A DNA stretch of 26,225 nucleotides from UBA9732 sp045116915 (GCA_045116915.1 JBGUMQ010000009.1:1-26225), one strand, 5' to 3'. Positions 1 to 7,109 are shown, counted from the stretch's first letter. Notes: a model not told the origin generated them from the letters alone. Numbers and translations: made by a program.

Positions 1-620
1 GCGATTTCCTCGCACCATCCTTCTTCAACGATACCGCCTTTCCTGATTTTCGCAACAGTCTCGCTGACGATGGTGTAGTTGAGGTCGATCCCCCGCTTGT
101 CGTTGTGGAACCTGACGGCATGGCCTTCCTTCAGCCCGTAGGTCCTGGCGGTCTCTACGGCATCGATATTGGCTCCGAGGAACAGGAACTCCCAGCCGTA
201 CTTCTCCTGTTCGAGTCCGACCATCCGGCGGACCTCCTGCGCCGTGTATTTGGTGGAGGCGTTCTCCAGTCCGTCGGTGGTGATGACGAAGACGGTCCTT
301 GCAGGGACGTCTTCCTTCCGTGCGTACTTGTGCACATTGCCGATGTGGTGGATGGCTCCGCCCATGGCGTCCAGAAGGGCGGTGCTGCCTCTGGTGTAGT
401 ACTCCTTCTCCGTCATCGGGGGCATTTCCCGGATGGGGACCCTGTCGTGGAGGACCCGGACCTCATGGTCGAACAGCACGACGGAGACCAGGCAGTCGCC
501 GTCTTCCTTCTTCTGTTTCTCAATAAGGGAATTGAAGCCTCCGATGGTGTCCTCTTCCTTTCCGCCCATGCTTCCGCTCCTGTCCAGGATGAATACCATT
601 TCAGTAAGTTTTCCGTTCAT
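1..620 (-). CDS. VWA-domain protein (3' end outside window)
   Basis: The first 206 codons of a von Willebrand factor type A domain protein; the gene continues past the left edge. A complete MIDAS metal site is visible: DRSGS at residues 13-17, Thr80 in GSTAL and Asp116 in TTDG. Such domains bind a divalent metal and mediate protein-protein contacts. There is no signal peptide or membrane segment in the visible part, so it is probably cytoplasmic, as in TerY-like VWA proteins. The ATG at 620 was chosen because AAGGAG lies 6 nt upstream. It lies 79 nt downstream of the macro-domain gene on the same strand, so it may share that operon or use its own promoter (TATCAT at about 651). The exact partner or function is not recognisable. 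Confidence 0.85.
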   Translation of the reverse strand, partial: MNGKLTEMVFILDRSGSMGGKEEDTIGGFNSLIEKQKKEDGDCLVSVVLFDHEVRVLHDRVPIREMPPMTEKEYYTRGSTALLDAMGGAIHHIGNVHKYARKEDVPARTVFVITTDGLENASTKYTAQEVRRMVGLEQEKYGWEFLFLGANIDAVETARTYGLKEGHAVRFHNDKRGIDLNYTIVSETVAKIRKGGIVEEGWCEEI

Positions 621-650
621 TTCCGTCTCCTTGTTTCCTGATTCGTGTCT

Positions 651-695
651 TCATGATACGGATGACGGAAGAACCATGTATTAACCGCCGGTTAA
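651..695 (-). promoter_or_regulatory. Palindrome and candidate promoter before the VWA gene
   Basis: The 79-nt gap holds a perfect inverted repeat, TTAACCG-C-CGGTTAA (681-695), and, reading on the minus strand, a TATCAT -10-like hexamer about 17 nt beyond a weak AATACA/ATACAT -35. The palindrome touches the -35 region, where a dimeric repressor could act. It could instead form a transcript hairpin after the macro gene, but no T-run follows. Weak evidence only. Confidence 0.3.
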
Positions 696-699
696 CCTT

Positions 700-1818
700 T
701 CAGTCGGTCACGGCCCCCGGAAGCGGCTGGAGGTCCAGGGAGTACAGCAGGTCGTCTATCCTGTAGCGGTCGTAGATTCCTTCCCGGATCAGCCCTGATA
801 TTATTATGTCCTGGATCGACGACCGGTTGATCGCATAGCCGGCCTTCATGAGCATGTCCATGGTGTCGTCTATGGACAGTCTGAAGAATATGGCCAGCGC
901 GAACACCGTCAGCTTGGACGGGTTGTTCCTGCCGTTTCTGAGTTTGGAGAGGGCGGCTCCGGATATCCCCAGATTGTCCAGTATGTCGCTGGTCCTTGTT
1001 CCATTCTCCTCCATCAGGCGGTTGAGCATGTGGCTGAAGGATTCGTCGAGCGGGATCTTGTCCAGATTGGGCTGTGTGGGTTTGTCCAGCAGACTCGTGA
1101 TCAGGGACCGGTCGTACCCGGTTTCATCCCTGACTTCGGCACAGCACAGGGCTTCTCCGGGCTCCATCACGGGTTCCTCTTCCGTGAGGGCTCTCCTGCC
1201 GGTTCTCCCGGTTCTCCCGGGTTTGAACCTCGGGGCGGCGACCGGCTCCGCGGCCATGCGGACTTCTTCAGGTACGGGTGTTTCCCCGGGTCTGTAGGTT
1301 TCACCGATGTAGGAGGACAGGCCGTCGAAGAAGGTCTCGGGCAGATTTCCGGTCTCCCTGCCGTAGATGGCGAGGATGACCTCCATGTCCGGATACTCGC
1401 CCAGACTCTCCATGATCGCATCCATCGCCGTGGCCAGCGCCTGTTCCTTGGGGAAGTGCTTCCCGCGTGATGACACCAGCGGGAAAGCGATGCTCCTGCA
1501 GCCGAGGCTGGCCGCAAGGCGGATGCTGTTCCTGTAGCAGGATCCCAGAAGGGATGTCTCCAGGAAATGGGAATCCCTCCACCGGGGTCCCGAGGTGTGG
1601 ATTATGTACCGGCAGGGCAGGGCGAAGCCGGGTGTGGCCCTGGCCTCTCCCAGATGGAGGGCGGGAAGTTTACCGGTGGCCTCCCGGAGTGCGGACCCGC
1701 AGATGTCGTGGATCTGTCTGTCGACGCCACCTCCGCCGCTGTAGTAGCGGTCGGTGGGATTGACTATGGCATCGACCTTGAGTCCTGTTATGTCTGCATG
1801 GACGATTCTGAACGGCAC
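700..1818 (-). CDS. Macro domain protein with C-terminal HTH-like domain
   Basis: A 372-aa fusion. Residues 1-170 form a macro domain (ADP-ribose binding, often ADP-ribosyl hydrolase): the first loop reads NPTDRYYSGGGGVDRQIH (20-37) and the FPLVSSRGKHFP strand-loop is at 112-123. After a low-complexity linker, residues about 276-372 look like an XRE-type helix-turn-helix (SGAALSKLRNGRNNPSK) plus an all-helical tail. The NAAN-type motif of classical macro domains is NPTD here, and the GVYGYP-type second loop is replaced by SSRGKHFP, so catalytic activity is uncertain. I chose GTG at 1818 because GGGGAG lies upstream and the domain begins there; the longer in-frame extension runs through the end of deoD. 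It starts 23 nt after deoD, so the two are probably one operon. Confidence 0.8.
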   Translation of the reverse strand: MPFRIVHADITGLKVDAIVNPTDRYYSGGGGVDRQIHDICGSALREATGKLPALHLGEARATPGFALPCRYIIHTSGPRWRDSHFLETSLLGSCYRNSIRLAASLGCRSIAFPLVSSRGKHFPKEQALATAMDAIMESLGEYPDMEVILAIYGRETGNLPETFFDGLSSYIGETYRPGETPVPEEVRMAAEPVAAPRFKPGRTGRTGRRALTEEEPVMEPGEALCCAEVRDETGYDRSLITSLLDKPTQPNLDKIPLDESFSHMLNRLMEENGTRTSDILDNLGISGAALSKLRNGRNNPSKLTVFALAIFFRLSIDDTMDMLMKAGYAINRSSIQDIIISGLIREGIYDRYRIDDLLYSLDLQPLPGAVTD

Positions 1819-1841
1819 GTTTGGCTCCCCGCGGATGGATG

Positions 1842-2564
1842 TCAGATTGTGACGGCGGTCTCCAGGGCAAGGGTGATCATTCTGGAGAACGATGACTGCC
1901 TCTCCTCTGTGGTCATGTGGCCGCCTGTGACCAGGTTGTCGGACACCGTGAGCATGGAGAGGGCCTGTCTGCCCGCTCTTGCCGCATTGACGTACAGCCC
2001 ATAGGTCTCCATGTCTATGCACAGGATGTTCATGGCTCTGAGCCTGTCGTAGATTGTCGGGTCCGCCATGTAGAAGGTATCGGATGAATAGATGTTGCCG
2101 ATCTCGGTGGCCACGCCGGTCTTACGGGCGATGGATACCGCGGTCTCGATCAGGTCGAAGCCTGCGACAGCGCTGACGTTGCCGATTCCGAACTGTACTC
2201 CGTAAGCCGAATCGGTGGAGGCTCCCATGGCCATGACGATGTCGCCCAACTTCAGGTCCGCTTTGACGGCTCCGGTCGAACCTACCCTTATGATGTTCCT
2301 GACTCCGTAGAAATTGAACAGCTCATGGCTGTAGATGGCCATGGTGGGTATGCCCATACCGCTTGCCATGACGGAGACCCTTTTGCCTTTGTAAAGGCCT
2401 GTGTAGCCCTGTATGCCGCGGATGTTGTTCACAAGGACAGGGTCCTTCAGGAAGGTCCTGGCTATGTATTCCGATCTCAGCGGATCTCCGGGCATGAGCA
2501 CCGTATCGGCGAAATCTCCGCCGGTTGCCGTGTTGTGGGGTGTGGGATATGTTGTCCTGTCCAT
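1842..2564 (-). CDS. deoD: Purine nucleoside phosphorylase, DeoD type
   Basis: A 240-aa cytosolic enzyme, close to the 239 aa of E. coli DeoD. It should split purine (deoxy)nucleosides with phosphate to free base and (deoxy)ribose-1-phosphate for salvage. Visible family signatures are PHN near residue 10, MPGDPLR (24-30), RVGSTGAV (93-100), the active-site METYGLY (185-191, MEAAGIY in E. coli) and SD at 208-209, the base-contacting Asp of the family. The ATG at 2564 has an ideal AAGGAGG 7 nt upstream. The Tyr-for-Ala change in the METYGLY loop may alter substrate preference. It is the first gene of a probable deoD-macro(-VWA) operon and is divergent from the yqeB-like gene. Confidence 0.95.
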   Translation of the reverse strand: MDRTTYPTPHNTATGGDFADTVLMPGDPLRSEYIARTFLKDPVLVNNIRGIQGYTGLYKGKRVSVMASGMGIPTMAIYSHELFNFYGVRNIIRVGSTGAVKADLKLGDIVMAMGASTDSAYGVQFGIGNVSAVAGFDLIETAVSIARKTGVATEIGNIYSSDTFYMADPTIYDRLRAMNILCIDMETYGLYVNAARAGRQALSMLTVSDNLVTGGHMTTEERQSSFSRMITLALETAVTI

Positions 2565-2591
2565 CTGTAGACCTCCTTGTGTCTGTCCTAC

Positions 2592-2620
2592 ATTGTACAC
2601 TCACTATCGAGAACCCGCAT
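2592..2620 (-). promoter_or_regulatory. Candidate deoD promoter
   Basis: Reading on the minus strand, a TACAAT hexamer (2592-2597; 5 of 6 matches to TATAAT) lies about 27 nt before the deoD start, leaving a short leader that carries the AAGGAGG site. No good -35 is seen at 16-18 nt. Confidence 0.35.
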
Positions 2621-2630
2621 CGGAAATATC

Positions 2631-2658
2631 TCCACAGCCGGGTCTTTTCTGCTATCAT
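2631..2658 (+). promoter_or_regulatory. Candidate promoter of the yqeB-like gene
   Basis: TCCACA (2631-2636), a 16-nt spacer and TATCAT (2653-2658) lie 37 nt before the ATG at 2695. The two hexamers match the sigma70 consensus at 4 and 5 positions. Divergent from deoD. Confidence 0.35.
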
Positions 2659-2694
2659 GTGTGGTGGTCGGACAACGTCCGCCGGGGAACGATT

Positions 2695-3510
2695 ATGGTG
2701 GATATCGCAAACACATTGATAGTGATCCGCGGAGCGGGGGATCTGGCGACCGGGACAGCCGTGAGGCTTCACAACGCAGGGTTCCCGGTCGTGATGCTGG
2801 AGATCGCACAGCCTACCGTCATCCGAAGGACGGTGGCGTTCGCGGAGGCCCTGCTTTCCGGGCAGGTCGTGGTGGAAGGCATCACGGCCAGGAAATGCAC
2901 GCCGGAGGACGCGCTTGAAGCCGCCCTTTCCGGCATTGTCGCCGTGGTGGACGATCCGAAGGGGAAGTGCATCCCGGTTCTCCGCCCGGAGGTCGTGGTG
3001 GATGCCATACTTGCCAAAAGGAACCTGGGGACGACGCTTGACATGGCTCCGCTGACGATCGCCCTGGGGCCGGGCTTCGAGGCCGGAAAGGATGTGGATG
3101 CCGTGATCGAGACCAAGCGCGGCCATACGCTGGGGCGTGTCATCTACAGCGGAAGCGCCATACCCAACACCGGGATTCCGGGTATCATCGAGGGATACGG
3201 GAAGGAGCGTGTCATGCACAGCCCGTGTGCGGGAACGTTCCGGTCTGTGAGTGCGATAGGGGACCTGGTGCAGGCGGGCCAAATCGTGGCTTATGTCGAT
3301 ACAGAGGACGGACAGGTGCCTGTAAAGACTGAGATAGCCGGAAAAATCAGGGGAATGCTGTTCAGCGGGCTACCGGTAACCGAGGGCTTCAAGGTCGCGG
3401 ATGTGGATCCGCGCGGGGAGAGGGCCGACCACACGACATGCTCGGACAAGACGCTTGCCATAGCAGGCGGGGTCCTGGAGGCGGTGCTGCACCATCTGAC
3501 GTGCAGATGA
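2695..3510 (+). CDS. yqeB: YqeB-like selenium-dependent molybdenum hydroxylase system protein
   Basis: A 271-aa protein of the YqeB/EF2563 family, found in gene sets for selenium-dependent molybdenum hydroxylases (xanthine dehydrogenase type). The N-terminus has a Rossmann-like nucleotide loop, IRGAGDLATGTAVRLHNAG, followed by the family-typical MLEIAQPTVIRRTVAFAEA stretch; GPGFEAGKDVDAVIETKRGH and the HSPCAGTF region (biotinyl/lipoyl-like beta segment) lie further on. The precise biochemical role of the family is not firmly known. The ATG at 2695 follows GGGGA; longer in-frame starts would run back through the deoD promoter and were rejected. No molybdenum hydroxylase, mocA or selD gene lies in the window, so here it stands alone. 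A purine link with deoD is possible but unproven. Confidence 0.8.
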   Translation: MVDIANTLIVIRGAGDLATGTAVRLHNAGFPVVMLEIAQPTVIRRTVAFAEALLSGQVVVEGITARKCTPEDALEAALSGIVAVVDDPKGKCIPVLRPEVVVDAILAKRNLGTTLDMAPLTIALGPGFEAGKDVDAVIETKRGHTLGRVIYSGSAIPNTGIPGIIEGYGKERVMHSPCAGTFRSVSAIGDLVQAGQIVAYVDTEDGQVPVKTEIAGKIRGMLFSGLPVTEGFKVADVDPRGERADHTTCSDKTLAIAGGVLEAVLHHLTCR

Positions 3511-3513
3511 AAA

Positions 3514-3539
3514 ACCCGGAAACGAATCCGCTTCCGGGT
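3514..3539 (-). terminator. Rho-independent terminator after pfk
   Basis: An 8-bp stem (ACCCGGAA at 3514-3521 with TTCCGGGT at 3532-3539) around a 10-nt loop. On the minus strand the stem runs into TTTTTC, the correct polarity for ending the phosphofructokinase transcript 25 nt after its stop. It may also slow the convergent yqeB transcript. Confidence 0.75.
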
Positions 3540-3563
3540 CTGCAAGACATTGTCGATACGCAC

Positions 3564-4886
3564 TCAGTTCTTCATTGAGCTGGGTTGTCCGGTGTTCTCC
3601 AGGACATCGCGCCAGAGTGCGCTTTCCGTGCTGACGCGGCTCTTGGAGGAGACGGCGAGCTTGATGGGGAGGTTGATGAACCTGTCGTGCATCATGCTGG
3701 CAAGGACGGCCGTCTTTCCGGCCATGGCCGCATGGACGGCGTTGGCGCCCAGACGTGCGCAGTAGATGGAGTCGTAGGAATCGGCCGGTGCGCTTCTGAT
3801 GATGTAGCTGGGATCGATGTATTTCACATTGACCTCGATGCCCTGCTGCTTGAAGTACTTGTTTATCTCATCCTTGAGGAAGATACCTATATCACCGAAG
3901 CGGACGTTGCCCGAGGCATCGGTCTGGCCGCTCTTGGGGATGAGGTCCTGTCCGGCGCCTTCGGCCACCAGGATGACGGCGTGGCCTCTTGAGAGAATGC
4001 GTTTCTTCAGGCATTCGAGGAGTCCCTTCTCGCCGTTGAGGTCGAACGGGGCCTCGGGGATGAGGCAGAAGTTGACGTCGCTCTGGGCCAGGGATGTGTG
4101 GGCCGCGATGAATCCGCTGTCACGTCCCATGACCTTCACAAGACCGATTCCGTTCATCGCGTTCTTGGCCTCGACGTGGGCGCAGCGTACGACGGGGACG
4201 GCCATCGAGACGGCTGTGTCGAATCCGAACGATGTCTGGATGAACGCCAGGTCGTTGTCGATTGTCTTGGGGACTCCGACCACGGAGATCTTCAGCCCCC
4301 TGTTGAGGATCTCCTCGGCTATCGCGAGGGCGCCCTTCTGTGTGCCGTCGCCTCCGATGCAGAAGAGGATGTTGATGTTCATGCGCTCAAGGGTGTCCAC
4401 GATGTCGGCTATCTGGTTTCCGCCGCCGCGGGCGCTTCCGAGGATGGTTCCTCCTTTCTCCTGGATCTCATCCACGACATCGGGTGTCAGGACGATCGGG
4501 GCATCGGCCGAGGTCGGGAGCAGGCCCTGGTAGCCGTACTTGATTCCCGTGATGCGCTTGACGTGGTATCTGAACCACAGGCAGCGGACGATCGCCCTTA
4601 TGACGTTGTTGAGGCCGGGACAGATTCCTCCGCATGTGCAGATTGCGGCATGCACGTGCGCCGGGTTGAAGTATATCTTCTCCCTGGGGCCGGCAAGTTC
4701 GACGGTCTCCTCGCTCTTGGGGACTATGTGGCCCTTGGAATTCATGACAGTATCGATGGAATAGAGGATCCTGTCGTTGTCCGAGACGTAGTCTGCGAAA
4801 CCGTCGCCGTTGAGGTCGATCATGCTGAGGGGAGACGGGATCTTGGCCTCTCCCAGGCTTCTGATTGAAAAGTCGAGTTTAGTCAT
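3564..4886 (-). CDS. 6-phosphofructokinase, long (PPi-PFK-like) type
   Basis: A 440-aa glycolytic kinase that phosphorylates fructose-6-phosphate. The first ~75 residues are an extension absent from 320-aa bacterial PfkA. Core motifs are CGGICPGLNNVIR (85-97), GGDGTQKGA (178-186), VPKTIDND (205-212, with catalytic Asp), MGRDSGFIA (253-261) and PEAPF. The two residues that diagnose the phosphoryl donor are Gly181 (GGDG, as in ATP enzymes; PPi enzymes have GGDD) and Lys207 (PKTIDND, as in PPi enzymes; PfkA has Gly). This Gly/Lys pair is known from ATP-using plant and trypanosome PFKs, so ATP is the likelier donor although the sequence is of PPi-PFK lineage. No Shine-Dalgarno precedes the ATG; TATATT ends 6 nt upstream, suggesting a leaderless mRNA. 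Confidence 0.92.
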   Translation of the reverse strand: MTKLDFSIRSLGEAKIPSPLSMIDLNGDGFADYVSDNDRILYSIDTVMNSKGHIVPKSEETVELAGPREKIYFNPAHVHAAICTCGGICPGLNNVIRAIVRCLWFRYHVKRITGIKYGYQGLLPTSADAPIVLTPDVVDEIQEKGGTILGSARGGGNQIADIVDTLERMNINILFCIGGDGTQKGALAIAEEILNRGLKISVVGVPKTIDNDLAFIQTSFGFDTAVSMAVPVVRCAHVEAKNAMNGIGLVKVMGRDSGFIAAHTSLAQSDVNFCLIPEAPFDLNGEKGLLECLKKRILSRGHAVILVAEGAGQDLIPKSGQTDASGNVRFGDIGIFLKDEINKYFKQQGIEVNVKYIDPSYIIRSAPADSYDSIYCARLGANAVHAAMAGKTAVLASMMHDRFINLPIKLAVSSKSRVSTESALWRDVLENTGQPSSMKN

Positions 4887-4892
4887 GGGTTA

Positions 4893-4923
4893 AATATACC
4901 AAAGACTTTCCTTATTGTATAAT
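4893..4923. promoter_or_regulatory. Overlapping divergent promoters of pfk and HAD gene
   Basis: The whole pfk/HAD gap is 43 nt. Plus strand: TATAAT (4918-4923) ends 6 nt before the HAD ATG at 4930. Minus strand: TATATT (4893-4898) ends 6 nt before the pfk ATG, with TATACA (4916-4921) 17 nt upstream. The minus -35 physically overlaps the plus -10, so the two promoters should compete. Transcription starting 6-7 nt after either -10 would begin at the start codon itself. Confidence 0.65.
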
Positions 4924-4929
4924 GTTTTC

Positions 4930-5742
4930 ATGCGGCTCAACTTTTTCTTCGATATCGACGGGACACTGCTGCCTGTGGGCAAGCATATTCCCGATGATGC
5001 CGTGCAGGCTCTGCTGAAGGCGCGGAGCCTGGGCCATCGGCTGTTCCTCTGCACCGGGCGCAGTCCGTTCGAGCTCACCGACGAGGTCCGCGATTTCCCG
5101 TTCGACGGCGGGGTGTTCTCCGCCGGGGCGCATGTGTGCTGCGGCAGCGATGTCGTCTTCCACGGCTACATCACGGATGAGCAGAAGGACTTCTTCTTCC
5201 GTATAGTGGAGCGGTACGGGTTGCTGTGGATCATCCAGAGCGACGACGGGTCGTACATGACACGCAGGGCGATAGACTACTACTCGGCACTGACAAGATC
5301 GGTCCATTCGAGGAGCATAGATTTCCAGGGTTTCCATGTCGTGGATTCGTTTCCCTCCGACAAACCGATCTCCAAGCTTTTCATCCTGTCGGAGACCGGC
5401 ACGGTGCTGGATGCCAGGAAGGCCCTGGAGGGACCGTATTTCCATTCGGTCAACAACACCAACGGGCTTCCGCCGGAGAACGCCGCCGAACTCATGTCGC
5501 CGGATTTCTCCAAGGCTTCCGGGATCAGGAGGCTCATGGATTACCTGGGAGAAGGTATGGAGAGCACCGTGGGTGTGGGCGACGGCGAGAACGATGTGGA
5601 CATGATAGACATATGCGGAACGGGGATCGCAATGGGCAATGCATGCCCGGTCCTCAAGGACCATGCGGATTTCACGACGACCGACATTGAGACAAGGGGA
5701 ATCGCCAATGCGGTCGAATACTGTCTGGGGAGGTTGTCATGA
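4930..5742 (+). CDS. Cof-type HAD hydrolase
   Basis: A 270-aa haloacid-dehalogenase superfamily phosphatase of the Cof/YbiV type, acting on small phosphorylated metabolites. Motif I is DIDGT with nucleophile Asp8 and acid Asp10; motif II is CTGRS (41-45); motif III Lys lies in FSKASGIRRL; motif IV is GDGENDVDM (217-225). The roughly 100-residue insert between motifs II and III is the C2-type cap. The substrate cannot be told from sequence. The ATG at 4930 is chosen because the DIDGT strand begins right after it; there is no Shine-Dalgarno and TATAAT ends 6 nt upstream, so translation is probably leaderless. Its stop overlaps the next start (ATGA), indicating a two-gene operon with the epimerase. 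Confidence 0.9.
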   Translation: MRLNFFFDIDGTLLPVGKHIPDDAVQALLKARSLGHRLFLCTGRSPFELTDEVRDFPFDGGVFSAGAHVCCGSDVVFHGYITDEQKDFFFRIVERYGLLWIIQSDDGSYMTRRAIDYYSALTRSVHSRSIDFQGFHVVDSFPSDKPISKLFILSETGTVLDARKALEGPYFHSVNNTNGLPPENAAELMSPDFSKASGIRRLMDYLGEGMESTVGVGDGENDVDMIDICGTGIAMGNACPVLKDHADFTTTDIETRGIANAVEYCLGRLS

Positions 5743-6770
5743 GGATATTGGCGATAGGCGGAACAGGTACGATAAGCACCGCGATAACGGAGCTGCTTGC
5801 ATCACGTGTATCGGATGGGTCGGGAAACGACGAGATATGGGTCCTGAACAGGGGAAACCGCATGGACAGGCTTCCGAAGGGTGTCCGTCAGATCATCGCG
5901 GATGCATACGACAAGGAGTCTCTTACCAAGGCTGTCGATGGCCTGGACTTCGATGTCGTTTGTTTTTTCATAGGGTTCACTGTGGAACAGGTTGCCGTTG
6001 TGCATGATGTCTTTGCCGGAAGGATCAGGCAGTTCGTGTACATCAGCTCGGCTTCGGCCTATCAGAAACCTCCCGTGGGTTATCTGATTACGGAGGAGAC
6101 TCCGCTCGAGAACCCGTTCTGGGAGTACTCCAGGAACAAGATCGCCTGTGAGGACTACCTGATGGAGAAGTACAGGACCGAAGGTTTCCCGGTCACCATA
6201 ATCAGGCCCAGCCACACCTACTGCGAGCGTTCCGTCCCGGTCGGGATGCATGGCGCGAAGGGAAGCTGGCAGGTCCTGAAACGGATGATCGAGGGCAAGC
6301 CTGTGATCGTGCACGGGGACGGTTCATCGCTGTGGACGATGACGGACAGCAGGGATTTCGCCGTTGCGTTCACGGGTCTTCTGGGCAGGAAGGAGGCGAT
6401 AGGGCAGGCGTTCCACATAACATCGGACGAGTCGATCCCGTGGAACCGGATCTACATGGATATCGCAGATGCGCTGTCGTCGGAGCTCGGCAGGACAATC
6501 ACTCCGGTGCTTCATCATGTGGCTTCCGACACGATTGTCAGGGAGGCGAGGGCGTTCGGCTACGACATGGAGGGGAACCTTACCGGCGACAAGTCCAACA
6601 GCGTGGTTTTCGACAACTCCAAGGTGAAGGCTCTGGTCCCGGAATTCAAGGCAAAGATCTCGCACAAGGAGGGTACCCTCAGGGCCGTGAGGTACATCCT
6701 GGCCCACCCTGAGCTCCAGGTGGAGGACCCGCAGTTCGATTCCTTCTGCGACCATCTGGCGGAGCTTTAG
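5739..6770 (+). CDS. NAD-dependent epimerase/dehydratase (extended SDR)
   Basis: A 343-aa extended short-chain dehydrogenase/reductase, soluble. The Rossmann dinucleotide loop is GGTGTIS at 7-13; the catalytic pair is Tyr130/Lys134 in WEYSRNK, after the YISSASAY strand (101-108) that supplies the catalytic Ser. The C-terminal half (TIIRPSHTY, DSRDFAVAF, FHITSDE) is the usual nucleotide-sugar/substrate domain. The family acts on NDP-sugars or related compounds; the exact substrate is unknown. Start ATG overlaps the stop of the HAD gene by 4 nt, so translation is coupled. No clear terminator follows; the next 215 nt hold only a small AT-rich hairpin before the tRNA gene. Confidence 0.9.
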   Translation: MRILAIGGTGTISTAITELLASRVSDGSGNDEIWVLNRGNRMDRLPKGVRQIIADAYDKESLTKAVDGLDFDVVCFFIGFTVEQVAVVHDVFAGRIRQFVYISSASAYQKPPVGYLITEETPLENPFWEYSRNKIACEDYLMEKYRTEGFPVTIIRPSHTYCERSVPVGMHGAKGSWQVLKRMIEGKPVIVHGDGSSLWTMTDSRDFAVAFTGLLGRKEAIGQAFHITSDESIPWNRIYMDIADALSSELGRTITPVLHHVASDTIVREARAFGYDMEGNLTGDKSNSVVFDNSKVKALVPEFKAKISHKEGTLRAVRYILAHPELQVEDPQFDSFCDHLAEL

Positions 6771-6838
6771 GGTTGCGGGGTAGTGGCGGTAAGGGTCCGC
6801 GTGATCCCTGGCAACACAGAATACCATCTTTTGCGTAA

Positions 6839-6891
6839 GAATGTTGCTTTTTAAACATTCCCAAGTGGAAATCCGGTAAAAATGTTGCTTT
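6839..6891. repeat. Direct repeat and AT-rich hairpin in the gap after the epimerase gene
   Basis: AATGTTGCTTT occurs at 6840-6850 and 6881-6891. The first copy also begins an inverted repeat, GAATGTT (6839-6845) with AACATTC (6854-6860). The hairpin could be a weak terminator for the epimerase transcript. No gene is seen in 6771-6952. Confidence 0.4.
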
Positions 6892-6952
6892 GTGCCGTCC
6901 CGGCTCCTGACTGCCGCTCCGCTTCGAGTCCTACCGATCGCCTATAAATGAC

Positions 6953-6979
6953 AAAAGACCGGACGAAATCCGGTCTTTT
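6953..6979 (-). terminator. Terminator of tRNA-Pro
   Basis: An 11-bp perfect stem, AAAAGACCGGA (6953-6963) with TCCGGTCTTTT (6969-6979), loop 5 nt, ending in TTTT on both strands. It lies 6 nt past the tRNA 3' end and so should end the tRNA transcript; the symmetry lets it also stop plus-strand reads. Confidence 0.85.
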
Positions 6980-6985
6980 CTCATT

Positions 6986-7058
6986 TCGGGGCGAAAGGAC
7001 TCGAACCTTCGATATCCTGCTCCCAAAGCAGGCGCCCTAGCCGCTAGGCAACGCCCCG
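6986..7058 (-). tRNA. tRNA-Pro (anticodon TGG)
   Basis: A cloverleaf of 73 nt. The acceptor stem is CGGGGCG/CGCCCCG (7 bp, beginning with C as bacterial tRNA-Pro does), the discriminator is A, the anticodon arm is CCTGC-TTTGGGA-GCAGG with anticodon TGG, and the T arm is GAAGG-TTCGAGT-CCTTT. The 3' CCA is not encoded and must be added by CCA transferase. It is driven by a strong promoter from the shared tRNA/nth control region, with a predicted 5' leader of only about 5 nt. Confidence 0.95.
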
Positions 7059-7069
7059 TCGCATGATGG

Positions 7070-7109
7070 AGTATATGCAATTGACCATTGAAGGTCAATA
7101 TTGTACTTT
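7070..7109. promoter_or_regulatory. Bidirectional promoter of tRNA-Pro and nth with palindromic -35s
   Basis: The palindrome TTGACC-N6-GGTCAA (7081-7098) supplies a -35 on each strand. Plus strand: TTGACC (7081-7086), 17-nt spacer, TACTTT (7104-7109), 7 nt, then the nth ATG. Minus strand: TTGACC (7093-7098), 17-nt spacer, TATACT (7070-7075), start expected near 7063, tRNA at 7058. Both spacers are exactly 17 nt. RNA polymerase bound in one direction should exclude the other. Confidence 0.8.

Noticed and set aside
1819..2022. N-terminal extension of the macro protein to an upstream ATG at 2022
   Set aside because: It overlaps deoD extensively with arginine-rich shadow sequence; GTG 1818 has a ribosome site and fits the domain start.
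4098..4868. 256-aa plus-strand open frame antisense to pfk
   Set aside because: It mirrors the pfk reading frame, has no ribosome site and no family resemblance, whereas pfk has all catalytic motifs.
6921..6945. T-loop-like sequence (CTTCGAGTCCTACC) near the tRNA-Pro terminator
   Set aside because: The flanks do not form a T stem and no matching acceptor or anticodon arm lies upstream, so it is not a tRNA and only a doubtful remnant.
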